Origin: Anadara kagoshimensis | Taxonomy: Eukaryota; Mollusca; Bivalvia; Arcoida; Arcidae | DNA length: 64,000 bases | Direction: 5' to 3' | Assembly: GCA_021292105.1 (NCBI GenBank) | Contig: CM037870.1 | Coordinates: 26,707,416 to 26,771,415 of the forward strand | In this document: piece by piece, positions 12,075 to 22,619 of the stretch | Layout of the letters: each line of letters starts with the position of its first letter | Numbering within the stretch: the first letter of the stretch is position 1 | Translations under genes and position numbers: made by a program | The notes under the pieces: generated by a model | The model's database searches: none | What the model saw: only the letters and a program-made list of their open reading frames with translations | What the model was told of the DNA's origin: nothing

Positions 12075-13336
12075 ATGGAAATTGAAGTTTACGTCAGTGG
12101 GTAATTAAAAAAAAATATTTGTTGATATTTTCCGATGGAGTACTGATCAGAATTCTAACTCTCATTTATTTTCACTGTTTTCATGATGAAATAAAAAAAA
12201 GTAATAAAAAATTTCATATAATAACTTTATTACGCTTTAATTTTAATGGGATGAAAAGAACTTTGTCAAAATGTGATACCAGCGAGATTATGCTCAACTA
12301 ACTAAGGACTCAAAACTCGAGTGTAACTTTCTTTCATTTATTCACAATAAATTAATATCATTCAAAGCGTGATTTACACCCCTCAGATACCAGTATTTAA
12401 GAGATTATCAATATGCTACAGTCCATTGGGAAACATCCTGTTTAGAAGTAGACATCTACCACCTGTAATCAACAATTTACCTTACAATATGCAACATTAA
12501 TTGACACGTGTGATTATCTTTATGATATACCCAGTAAATGCTATTTGTCATTTTTGATGGATTCTGAAAATCGAATAAATTAAAGTTAAATGAGATTGGT
12601 TAATTTGAACAGGGCATACAAGACTTTGTTTGAACGTGTGAACTGAATGAATTACGGAATTAAATTAATTTTGAAAATTAAAATTGTTTAAAATCTATTT
12701 ATTTGACTGAATTGATTCATAATAAATTGAATTGTCTTAGATGATTATACCACTCACATTTCCCTGACTTATCTCGTAATATTTAATCTGAATACATTCA
12801 AAACAATTAGAAAGCTGCATGAAGGACTTGTGTAAATCTGGCTTTAATTTGTTCTGAAATTTGTGGAAAAAACATGTTTATCGGTCATTGTGATTTTATT
12901 ATCTCCAAACGTCACAAAATATAGCATTTTGACTTGAAATCAAACTTTAAAACCCGTCAAAACGCCACACAAACCCACATGTAATATATGGATACATATA
13001 TAGGTAATGTGTCTTTCCTCAGCAGCTTAACACCATGTACGTCATCAATTAGGTCGCCGGAAAGTTACGAGCGGTGTCGGAAACTACCGAGTATTAGCAG
13101 TTCGTTCAGGTAAGGTTTTAGTGTATTACAGGTAAATCTAAGACGTGGGAAACCGTCAGACACATCAATATTGACTATTCTACCCATTGGAATGCAAAAT
13201 ACAAAATTGATAAATTTGGTGACCGGTGACCTTTAATAAAACCTTAATTAAAGAAACTTTGGACAAGTTAGTTGTTCCATCTCTTGACTAATCAGGTTGC
13301 AGTGTTGTGTTGTATTTTCTTCATTACAATGTTATA

Positions 13337-13500
13337 CAGTAGAACCTGGTTTAAAAGTCACCTCCATAAAAGAGCCATCAGTAAAATTTTATTCTTATTG
13401 CTCTTTATTCATGTTTATTTGAACTCTCTATAAGGCCCAACTGCCCTTTAAAGCCACATTTACTGGTTAACTTCGGTGTCCTTAATAGACAGGTTTGACT
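13337..13500 (-). mobile_element. Family A MITE
   Basis: Ends CAGTAGAACCTGG and GACAGGTTTGACT, with typical internal blocks. Confidence 0.7.
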
Positions 13501-13601
13501 TATAATCACTTGTTATTGGTTTTTCTTGCTGTGTACATTAATTTTTTAGCGACAACAGTTAAAGTTTCACATCATTAAAGTCATTGGTTGTAGTAGAAGT
13601 T

Positions 13602-14042
13602 ACCTGGGGAGCGTTTCACGTACTGTTTGAACTTACGAAGAGTAACGAAATGCATAAGTTCAAACTCTTGCGTTTCACGAACGTATCTTATGCCTGGGAA
13701 ACTGATATACGTGTATTTCGTTTGAGTGAGAAGTCATTGTATTCTAACACTCGTGTTTCATAAAGGTATAATATCACGGCAACAAAATTATTAAGCGAGT
13801 TGTTTTGTCCCAAAATCACGCTTTCGTCCAACATGTCGTCGTCATAACAAAGAAAATATAGGCAGTCGCCATGTCAAGTTATTTCTTATCAACTATATAC
13901 TAGTACCTGTCCTGCGTTCAGGAAAGAGTTGGGAACATTCATATATTTAGGATGGTTTCGTGTAACGGACTTAAGATTTTTTGTTCCTAACTAGGTATGA
14001 GAACTAATTTTCTAAGTATACTTTGTGAAACGCGTCCCAGGT
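13602..14042. mobile_element. 441-bp TIR element
   Basis: ACCTGGGGAGCGTTTCAC at the left pairs with GTGAAACGCGTCCCAGGT at the right, about 17 of 19 positions. No target duplication is clear. A sub-terminal inverted pair of GTTTGAACTT-like blocks lies at the left. Confidence 0.6.
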
Positions 14043-14154
14043 TTATGTGGTGCAGAGGTAATTTTCCGTTATTAACTACACGCACCATCATTTTTCCATC
14101 GATTATTTTAATCTAAGATTTGGTTTATAACTTAATAATAATAAAAGCGAAGCA

Positions 14155-14320
14155 CAGTCAAACTTGTCTATAAAGACCATCAAAGGGAACCAGTAAAAGT
14201 GGTTGTTATGGACAGGTGGTTCAGATAGCTTGAATAAAGACCTAATGGGATTAAATTTGACCGACTTTAATAAGCAAATGACCTTTATATAGAGGTTGTC
14301 ATTAAGGCAGGTTTGACTGT
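14155..14320 (+). mobile_element. Family A MITE
   Basis: CAGTCAAACTTGTCTATAA to GGCAGGTTTGACTG with internal substitutions. The minus-strand open frame here is a shadow of the repeat. Confidence 0.75.
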
Positions 14321-14541
14321 AAAAAACTTTGACATGTGGAAAATAAGTAAACCAAAAAAACTTCAAACTAAAGAGCGAGATTATGCTCATTACAATGTTG
14401 TCATATAAAGTCTATAGTTGGTCTTTATCTTTATATAGTTATTTAGGACATGCACATAGTTTTTTATTCCAACAGAACGTTTTATTGTTTTGCATAGCAA
14501 CGGCCACTACATGTATTTCTTGATTAAAAAAATTACAAGTA

Positions 14542-14722
14542 CAGTCAAACCTGCCCTTAAGACCACCTCTGTGTATATAAGGGCCATCCGCCTTTAAATT
14601 AAAGTTAACTTTAATCCACTCCCTCCTTATTTATGTTATTTAAACCTGTATATCAGGGCCACCTGTCCAGAAAGGCCATTTTTATTGCCTTCTTATGCGG
14701 CCTTTATAGACAGGTTTGACTG
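14542..14722 (-). mobile_element. Family A MITE with TA duplication
   Basis: Ends are exact CAGTCAAACCTG and CAGGTTTGACTG. TA lies on both sides (14540-14541, 14723-14724), the best target-site evidence for this family. Confidence 0.8.
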
Positions 14723-14958
14723 TACCTATTAACCTACCTTTTACCGTAAACCAACACTGGTTGTCAATCATTATGAACATGTATATCACGCAACATAATC
14801 AATATTATAACATACCAACGACAAAAGCCTGTTGTTATGAAGTAAAGTATGGCGGACATAAAACCTTATATAGTATTGTACTTAGCTTTAATTAAAATTG
14901 TCTTATTCAATTTAATAAACCGCTTAAACTTTTTGATTCTGAGTTCGAAAAGTGCACT

Positions 14959-15069
14959 GTAACAACTCCTAATGCAGTCGGACTTCATTAGGCGTCCGAC
15001 TTCATTAGGCGTCGGGCTTCATTAGGCGTCCGACTTCATTAGGCGTCGGACTTCATTAGGAGTTGTTAA
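14959..15069. mobile_element. 111-bp hAT-like palindromic MITE with 8-bp duplication
   Basis: It starts TAACAACTCCTAATG and ends CATTAGGAGTTGTTA. AGTGCACT flanks it exactly on both sides (14951-14958, 15070-15077). The inside is four to five repeats of CGTCSGACTTCATTAGG, an internal echo of the TIR. An 8-bp duplication fits hAT-type transposition. No coding capacity. Confidence 0.8.
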
Positions 15070-15185
15070 AGTGCACTTTCTCCATAAAGTGTGTAGTATT
15101 TTAAATTAAGGCGTATTGCAGTTTTGTTTGAAAAAAACCATTTGCCGTTATGGCAAATTACATGTTATACCAGTGTTAATTTTAC

Positions 15186-15230
15186 AACACTAGACGGCCA
15201 TTTCGGAACACAATTTCTCATCAGTAGTGG
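15186..15230 (-). ncRNA. Type I hammerhead ribozyme, complete core, weakened stem II
   Basis: On the minus strand CTGATGA, GAAA and GTC are present and stem I (CACTA/TAGTG) pairs. Stem II carries one A-C mismatch and one wobble, and stem III has a U-G wobble. The family leader TTATACCAGTGTTAATTTTA precedes it on the plus strand. The repeat body is short here, about 15155-15265. Confidence 0.7.
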
Positions 15231-16650
15231 TTAGACAAAAATTGCGAAACCAAACTTGCATAAACAAACTTATTCTCTATCTAAGAATAAATTTTGAATA
15301 AGAACCGCAAAGGGTTAAACCGCTTAAAAAACTGAATGCACGTGTACTAAGCACGGATCAAACCATTTTCGAAATTTGTATAAGTGATAGCAAAATCTTC
15401 AATGGGTCTCGTGTTAACACTCAAGTAACTAGACGTCCTCTAGCGTCTAAGTATAAGCAACGTTACCTGGTAGGAGTATAAATGGATACATGTTAACATA
15501 CTAAACGCGCTACTGTGCTCAAAGCCGCAAAGCATATTTATTTATATTAAGTACCTGAACTACATGCATACATTAAAAAAATCACAGTCTATCTAAATGT
15601 TTGATGAAATGTTCCATCATAAACATTAATCCATCTGAAATATTATTTCCTAATGACACTCAAAATTATTATTGCTGTTACATATGTTGTAGCCATATTG
15701 ATCCAATAATAGTTCCAATGATCTTGATTTCGGTGTCAAATCGTAACGCAGTACTTAATCCACTGCTAAATATTTCCATTTTCATGTTCGAATATTGAAA
15801 TTTGAAAAAAATATAACATAATTGTCTTCCAAATCTGTAAAATTTAAATACAAAAACTGAATATTGTATTACTTTTTGTCACTTTTAACATTCCTGCCGT
15901 TTTAACACCACCTGGCCAAAAACGCAATGGACATTGTCCAGGTGTCCATAATGAAAATATGCTGACCGTTACCATCTTACCACTTGTCCGAAATCAATAG
16001 TGCATCACGTCAAAGGCCAGGATTGCACAAACAGCCGAGTTTATTTCAAGAAATCAGTATCCATGTGAATTCAAACTATATATACTACCTTCTTCTGCTT
16101 ACGTTAATGCCAGATATTTGGATTCCATTACTTCCATTTTTAACTCCATGACGTCACAAATGACGTAAATGTTGCTATACATACAACCATAATCAATACA
16201 CCTTGCGTCTGCGAATATCGATTGTAATTCTTTTGATACTAGAATTAAACTTGAGATGATGGCATTCCCGAGATAAAGCAATGTTATACATAGGAGATGC
16301 GTTACTAAAAATACATAATGCACTTAGGTTTAGTGGTCGTGACGTCATTACAGAGAGAATGACTATCTATTATTAACTGTTTTGATGGTATGGGGATGCC
16401 AGATTTATAGCACTGTAATTATTTTACCGCGCACTTTAAAATTGTTTGTGTGAATTGTATTATGTCATTAATCAAACACTTAACAACTAATATTTATTTA
16501 TTACACAAAATCACGACCAACAAACCTGATCAGGGTCGGTGTATTTTGAAGTTAGCTGTTTCCCATTGCAAACGATTTCTTTGCTATAGAACTGTCATGT
16601 GCTGATTTTGAATGCATTATTTTAATAAAAAAAATCAACACATGACAGAA
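15231..16650. other. No gene recognised
   Basis: Unique-looking AT-rich DNA with frames of 65-75 codons. A short CATGACGTCACAAATGACGTA direct pair lies near 16150. Confidence 0.45.
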
Positions 16651-16925
16651 CAAATACGGTAGCTCAGTCGATAGAGTGCTCGCTCTGTATTTTGGAGGTC
16701 GTGGATTCGAGGGCTGCCAGGTCTGACCAAGACTTGAAAATAGGTAGTGATCGTTCTTTCGCCAAGAACTCGGCATTTAAAAATGAAAGTAGCAGGGCCC
16801 TTCGGAAGAGACCTTTAAACCAATGCCCCGTGTCACGACAGACGTGTACATTGCCATAAGCGCACAGGTCTACAGATGGTGACATCTCTATACGAGTGAA
16901 ATATTCTTGACTGGGATGTAAATAT
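16651..16925 (+). mobile_element. tRNA-derived SINE, same family
   Basis: A box TAGCTCAGTCGATAGAGTG, B box GGATTCGAGGG, middle TTCGCCAAGAACTCGGCAT, tail ATATTCTTGACTGGGA. Part of the middle-to-tail region is deleted. Confidence 0.8.
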
Positions 16926-17307
16926 CAATATTTGCTATAAAAAACTTATATTCCATAGATATTTGATTGATGCAATGGACGTTAATAAAACGAAATGACA
17001 TAAAAATTAATCCATATTATTTTTGTTCATTGAAATTAAATACTATTTTATACTTTTGACAATAAAGAATGTGTAAAATATCCAGTCCCACCAAATACTT
17101 AATAAGGTAAGTATACTTATAAACGGACCTTCCAAAAATTAAAGTACACACAAATATTGTACATCTACCGAGTAGTTGCAGTTTTATCAGTAATCCAAAA
17201 TTTTAAAGTTGGCAGGCGTGAAGTTATCAAGTTTCTGTAACTTTGTACTGTATATTAATGGTAGTTTAATTAGATGGAAAGGTAAGTTTCTATCTTACAA
17301 ATAAGGT

Positions 17308-17539
17308 AAGTATATAGGCAAACAACATTGACCTGTCTGCTTGACCTTTTATGTAGGATGATCCACTCAACTCATGGGTAGTATTAAGATTCGCAGTTAA
17401 TACATATACACATTGCCCATGATTATTGTTCACATCATATAGACGGAGTTTATTATCCCTATTCTTAAATTAACTCGTTCATAATGAATATTTTAAATCA
17501 AAGGTCAAGCGGAAAGGTCAATGTTGTTTGCCTATACTT
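17308..17539. mobile_element. 232-bp inverted-repeat element
   Basis: A ~43-bp left arm (17308-17351, with TATAGGCAAACAACATTGAC) is repeated inverted at 17499-17539 with few changes. Confidence 0.65.
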
Positions 17540-17949
17540 GTTGTATTACTTAGGCAGGATTAAATAATTTGAAAGCCATGTTGCATCTTATGTTTAGTTT
17601 TAAGAGCTAGGGCAAGTTTCGCAATCATTTCTTAACTAAGATTTTCAATTTTTCTTAACCTAAATCTGACAAATTTTGACAATTCAGAGTATCGACAAAA
17701 CTAAAACATAATTGTAACAAGCTTCGACTGATCTTCAAAATGACACCCTAAATTCCTGAATATTTTAAAAATTAGGAAATTTACAAAGATAGCAGTATCT
17801 TTACTAGATTTAAATTAAGGAAAATCTTATTTAAGAAACGATTGTGAAACCAGAGTCCGTCCGAATTCTAGAGTACATGTGTACCTTAAGCTTGAATGTA
17901 ACCTAGCACAAGATCATAGTAAACAACGAATACACAAAACTATACAAGT

Positions 17950-18014
17950 GTCATATACCATTTTTTTAAATTAATCATAAAATACAAATGTACATTAAAA
18001 AAATTGTATATGAC
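17950..18014. repeat. Family G palindromic repeat
   Basis: GTCATATACCATTTTTTTAA pairs with a TTAAAAAAATTGTATATGAC end. Other copies lie at 19927 and 43882. Confidence 0.65.
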
Positions 18015-18304
18015 AATATTGTCATATCAAGAAATAAGATTTGTACTGTTATTATGACCGTCCATGATGAGTTCCTAAATTTGAACAGGTGCTCGATCCT
18101 CTGTTTATCGATACCAGATCTGCGTTTTGCCTTGAATGTACTTAAAATCATCTATGCAGGCCACATGTGATCTACAATGCTTCAAATTCCATGTAAGTGT
18201 TGACATATTTGAATTGTTTATTTCACGACATATCTTAATTGAATTATCACCTTCATTCGTGTACACAACTACAAAGTACATCTGAACCGAACTGAGCTTC
18301 AACT

Positions 18305-18520
18305 TACAGTACAGACCTGTCAAAAGTTTAACACTGAGCTAATAAAACGGAGTTGAAGGTCGGCTCGTCAGATATAGATAACTAGTGATCGAAAAGCTTC
18401 CGATAGTCGAAAAGCTGTCGAGGTACCGGTATTGCTAACGAGAGGCCGAGATGAAATGTCAATTCGGCACTAATTCGTTAGCACTAGTGTTCAACTTTCG
18501 ACAGGAATGGTCTGTAGCTT
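18305..18520. mobile_element. Family E TIR element
   Basis: Starts ACAGACCTGTCAAAAGTTTA and ends TTCAACTTTCGACAGG...GGTCTGTA; inner CTAACGAGAGGCCGAG matches the array copy at 7.1-7.7 kb loosely. Confidence 0.65.
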
Positions 18521-18757
18521 CTTTATAAAACACACCTTCGTTTTTAGTGCTAAGCTGTAAATTGAGAAAAAGTAATACAATTTATATTTATTTCGACAAG
18601 AATGTAATTAACTTTTTGACACAATAAATAAGACATCGAATTTAAGAGTTATATAGACATTAGTACACATACTAGTTAGTATATAATTTATATTTCATAA
18701 AGTACATACTCAGGTTAAATCAGATACCACCTCATACCTGACGTCATTTTACAAACA

Positions 18758-19092
18758 CACCACTGCGGTATCTCAGTCGGTAGAGTGCTCGCTCTAAGTT
18801 GGAGGTCGTAGCTTCGAACACCAACCGGGTCTGACCCAAAACTTGAAAGTGAGAAGTGATTTTACTTTCGCCAAGCACTCGGCATTACGAAATGAATGTC
18901 ACGGTTCTTTCGAAAGGGAACTTAAAAAACGAGGTCCCGTGTCAGGCGTGGCACGATTAATTAACTCTGCTGTTTAATACCATCTGCGCAACGCACAGGC
19001 AAAATTTCTGCACCTTCGCCTGTAGCTGGCTAGGTCTCGATATAAGTCAAATATTCTTGACTGGGACGTTAAACAACATTACTCAACTCAAT
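18758..19092 (+). mobile_element. tRNA-derived SINE, full length
   Basis: The head has an A box (TATCTCAGTCGGTAGAGTG) and a diverged B box (GCTTCGAACACC), the internal promoter of RNA polymerase III. The middle has TTCGCCAAGCACTCGGCATT and the tail TTCTTGACTGGGACGTTAAAC. A 14-bp duplication TCATTTTACAAACA lies at 18744-18757 and 19093-19106, typical of LINE-driven insertion. It is a SINE rather than a tRNA gene, because the acceptor stem does not close. Confidence 0.85.
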
Positions 19093-19183
19093 TCATTTTA
19101 CAAACATCGTGGTCTTAGGAGATTCAGTTTAATACAATGTTCAACTTATCCGGTGATGTAACTCCGAAAAAAAGATAAAATGA

Positions 19184-19368
19184 AAGCTGCCTTAAAGGCC
19201 AACTCTATATAAGTGTCATCTGCACAAAAAGGCCAGTAAATTTAACCCAATTGCTCCTTGTTTATTTTAATTTATGTTATATTTTGAACCTGTATATAAA
19301 GGCCATTTACCCTTAAAGGCTACTTTTACTGTTTCCCTTGGGTGACCTTTATAGACAAGACTGGCTGT
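19184..19368 (-). mobile_element. Family A MITE, diverged 5' end
   Basis: GCTGCCTTAAAGGCCAAC through GACAAGACTGGCTG. Internal blocks are well kept. Confidence 0.65.
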
Positions 19369-19926
19369 AGTTTTTAAAATCTGGACCCAGGCGTAGGAAG
19401 CTTGATTAATTTAATGAATAATTTAAACATATTCAAAACAGTATTAAAAGCCAACATATCATTATTGAACCAACAATTGTAAAATTCATGAAATTTAATT
19501 CACATTTCGTCTTTTTATAAAAAAAAAAACACGAAATGTATGATATAGGGCAAAAATAAAATTTTGACAGAAAGCATAAAAAAGTGGTATAATGGCGAGA
19601 CAAGTCAGTAAATAAAGTATATTTGTACTCGAAACTTTGGATGTACAGAAAATTAAGTAGTATACTATTTTTGAAATATTTTTTTTTATTTTAGAATATG
19701 ATTCTCGTGAAAAATAAGCGGATGCAGAAGAAACAGGTACTTGCTGAGGTTTAATGTTTCAGCTGCATGAAATATCCAACACATATTGATGAGAACAGTG
19801 ACCGTAAACTAACAAAAAGAGAAAAGCACAGAATATTACAAATTTGAATCATTATAACCAATATGTTCAATTAATTATTTTAAAGTCAGAGCATACAATT
19901 TCATTACGGATTCATATTTTACTAAT

Positions 19927-20045
19927 GTCATATACCAATTTTTTAAAATTTAATCATAATTTACATTAAAAATGGTAATAGTCATGTACCATTTTTGGAT
20001 GTATTTTATGATTGAACAGTTAAATTTTAAAAAATGGTGTATGAC
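19927..20045. repeat. Family G palindromic repeat, double unit
   Basis: GTCATATACCAATTTTTTAA at the left and AAAAAATGGTGTATGAC at the right, with an internal copy of the same ends. Confidence 0.65.
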
Positions 20046-20257
20046 ACCAGAAATACGTATACGTCAAATTCGCTTGTAGTTATATGTGTAAATGACCATT
20101 ACTAAAAAGAGGTTAGGCCTTTGTTAACGAAAATTTGTTGTTTATATAAAAAAAATTGTGTGGTTCCTTCTGTTATCGAGACAAGCTTTACAAAAGACGA
20201 TCAAGGGAAGTAAATCGTATAGAAAACTATTGACAAACTGTCGAATTGGGAGGATTA

Positions 20258-20650
20258 GTTGAATAATGGTGTTAAATAACGTCCAAGTCAAAAAATTTTC
20301 ACTCGTATCAAGACGTCGCCAGCTATAGGAGACGGTTCAGAAATTTTCCCTGTGCGTTGTAACAACTCCTAGAGAAGTCCTACGCCTAATGAAGTCCGGA
20401 CTTTATTAGACGTCGGACTTCATTAGGAGTTGTTACAATGCGTTGGGCTGATGACATTGCACAGCAGGTTCCTTTACCGTACTATGCCTTCCGCCACCCG
20501 AGACCTCGTTTATTTTAACTTCCCATCCGAAAAAACCGTGACTTTCATTTCGTAATGCCAAGTGTGTGTCGAAAGAACAGTCACTACCCACTTTCAAGTC
20601 TCGGTTGGGGTTCGAACCCACGACCTCCTATTTACGGAGCGATTACCCTT
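20258..20650 (-). mobile_element. tRNA-derived SINE interrupted by a MITE
   Basis: Tail at the low end (AACGTCCAAGTCAAAAAATT), head at the high end with GGGGTTCGAACCCACGACCT. The 79-bp MITE at 20360-20438 splits it. Confidence 0.8.
20360..20438. mobile_element. 79-bp member of the same hAT-like MITE, nested in a SINE
   Basis: TAACAACTCC to GGAGTTGTTA with fewer internal units than the copy at 14959. TGCGTTG is duplicated at 20353-20359 and 20439-20445, a 7-8 bp site. The SINE sequence is continuous when it is removed. Confidence 0.75.
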
Positions 20651-20944
20651 TTAAAAATAATAAAAGAAGGCATGCAACGCCATGTGTCTGTTATACATGG
20701 AACATTTACGAGAACAAACAGCCATGTTTTTTAATGAAAGTTTTGAAGATAATTTATTGTTTTCTTTATATTTATTTACAAAATTTCAGCCAAAAATGTC
20801 ATAGAAATTTTTCGGAACAATGCACATAAATACATTTAGCGGCATTGTTGTTAAAAGATTGGCTATAATTTTATGGATAATGGTGTTTAAAATCAAGCAT
20901 TTCATTGCAATATTACATAAACTAACTGTCTAATACCTTCTTGG

Positions 20945-21060
20945 AATTATACTAGTTTTAATTTTACAGCACTAGACGCCCGTTTCGAAATACAATTTCT
21001 AATTGGTAGTGCTTACCCTAAAATTGTTAAACCATTTTCTTCATGAACAACTGCTAAAAT
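20945..21060 (-). repeat. Decayed family B hammerhead repeat
   Basis: The motif at 20968-21012 keeps stem I ends and GTC, but CTGATGA reads CCAATTA on the minus strand, so the core is lost. Confidence 0.7.
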
Positions 21061-21604
21061 AGTAAGTTTTTAATTTCATCGTACAATGTTGTAAAACGTT
21101 ACTTAATGTAACAAGAAAAACTAAACGTGTAAAAGACGAAAATATAACTGCAAAATCAAAATCAAGGACATACCAAAAACTGCACCAAAAAAGAAATACC
21201 TAAATAAACTGCATCAAAAACACAAAATGCTGACACTTACTCCACCACTAAAAGAAATAGGGACAAAATGTGTATGTATCCTCCATGTAGTTGTCGCTAA
21301 AGTGTTCAGCGCTTTATAGTCTGTGATCAATGTCTGTCTTTTATCTTTTTGCGTTAACTTGTAGTGGTTTTTTTCATGTGTTTGCAATTGCTGTTTTACA
21401 TTTACAAATTTTGTATTATTTATCAGATATACAGTTGTGAACACGTCGTTATTTACAAAATATGAAATGAAATCTCGACTCTGAAATAGCTGAAAAACAT
21501 AAACTTGGAATAACCCAAAATACTCGAGAATACGGCAAAAGAATTAAAGAATATGAGAAAGAAACAATGTTCAATATATCAGAAATATACGATTTTCTTA
21601 ATTT

Positions 21605-21815
21605 CCTGCTAGATAATATTTGAAAATCCTAAAAAACTACGGTATACTCCCTCATGCAAAGTATTTCCTTAGCTTAATTTGGTTTAATATATTTTGGTCC
21701 TTTAAATATTTTTCTAACCCCTTGAAAAAAAACTTGGTTTAAAAATTTTAGTCCAAGCACTACTCATGAGGAATTATATTTCGGAACGGCCGTCTAGTGC
21801 TGTAAAACTAAACCT
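21605..21815 (+). repeat. Decayed family B hammerhead repeat with body
   Basis: The body precedes the motif at 21756-21802. CTGATGA reads CTCATGA and GAAA reads GGAA, two changes at core bases. Stem I and GTC remain. Confidence 0.75.
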
Positions 21816-22499
21816 TGTACATTATATTAATTAAACTAAGCATTTATGTCTCATACTTAAACTTTCAACTTGACGACTATAAATGTTATAAATTGTTGTT
21901 TTACTCCATATTTGATCATCTTTCAAAGTTCCTCTTTGGCACCACAATCTGTAAAATTATTTAACACAATGATAATGTGTAAACATGTGTCTCATTTATT
22001 GTGTTAAAAATGGCTATTGATTGTTATATTCCAAAAGATCGCGTACTAAAATCCCGGGTGAACAAGGCCAAAAGATCTGAAGGAAAGACCGTGCAAATTT
22101 AATTTTTTAGATAAAACAAAAACCATTTATAACACATTTTTGTGTTGTTGTTGCCATAGAATACTTCAAAATCTAAATTATTATATTCAATAACTAAAAA
22201 TTTGCATGGTGTTTTCTACAAAAACTGTCTGATAGAAAAATCGGAAACGATTTGACGCGTAAGAAATTGGTTTTCAATAACTAGAGACATTTTCCTACAA
22301 GAATCAAGCTTCAGACCTTTTTAAATCGTTCATCCGGATTTTAGTGCACGATCTCTTGGCCTATTGCATGTGAACATTGGGTGTCTTGCTTGATTTTAAT
22401 TTAACACGAAAGAGATATATTTCATACTCTTGCAAACTATTATTATAATATTAATTTTGTGTTTATTTTATTTAAATTTTTGTCTATTGCATATCTTCA

Positions 22500-22605
22500 C
22501 TGGTGGAAGTTCACGTGTCTAACCTAACTTGTCAGTTCCAAAGTTTTTACTTTGCTTCTGGATTGTGATTCGGACATGGATTAGTATGTTTGTTTTTGAT
22601 TACAT
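22500..22605 (+). repeat. Family D end fragment inside a tandem array
   Basis: CTAACTTGTCAGTTCCAAAG, GGATTGTGATTCGGACATGG and GTATGTTTGTTTTTGATTAC. Confidence 0.7.
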
Positions 22606-22619
22606 GTATTTTAATTAAA

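Larger units (their letters stand above)
10761..13232. mobile_element. 2.47-kb TTAA-flanked element with perfect 18-bp TIRs
   Basis: The left end AGGTCACCGGTCACCAAA (10761-10778) is repeated exactly in inverted form at 13215-13232. TTAA flanks both ends (10757-10760 and 13233-13236), the piggyBac-type target site. Each TIR is itself a direct GGTCACC repeat. No transposase frame is visible, so it is non-autonomous. The inside is AT-rich, with ATTT runs, a ~160-bp unit repeated three times, ATT and AAT trinucleotide runs, and CpG-richer ends near 10940 and 13050. Superfamily assignment is inference, since the TIR start is not the usual piggyBac CCC. Confidence 0.75.

Noticed and set aside
13020..13115. 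Possible first exon with CAG|GTAAGG donor in a CpG-richer patch
   Set aside because: It lies at the inner right end of the TTAA-flanked transposon and no matching coding exon follows.
18765..18850. tRNA gene suggested by A and B boxes
   Set aside because: No closing acceptor stem, a diverged B box, and a SINE body, tail and target duplication follow. The same applies to 16651, 5050, 41852 and 50350.
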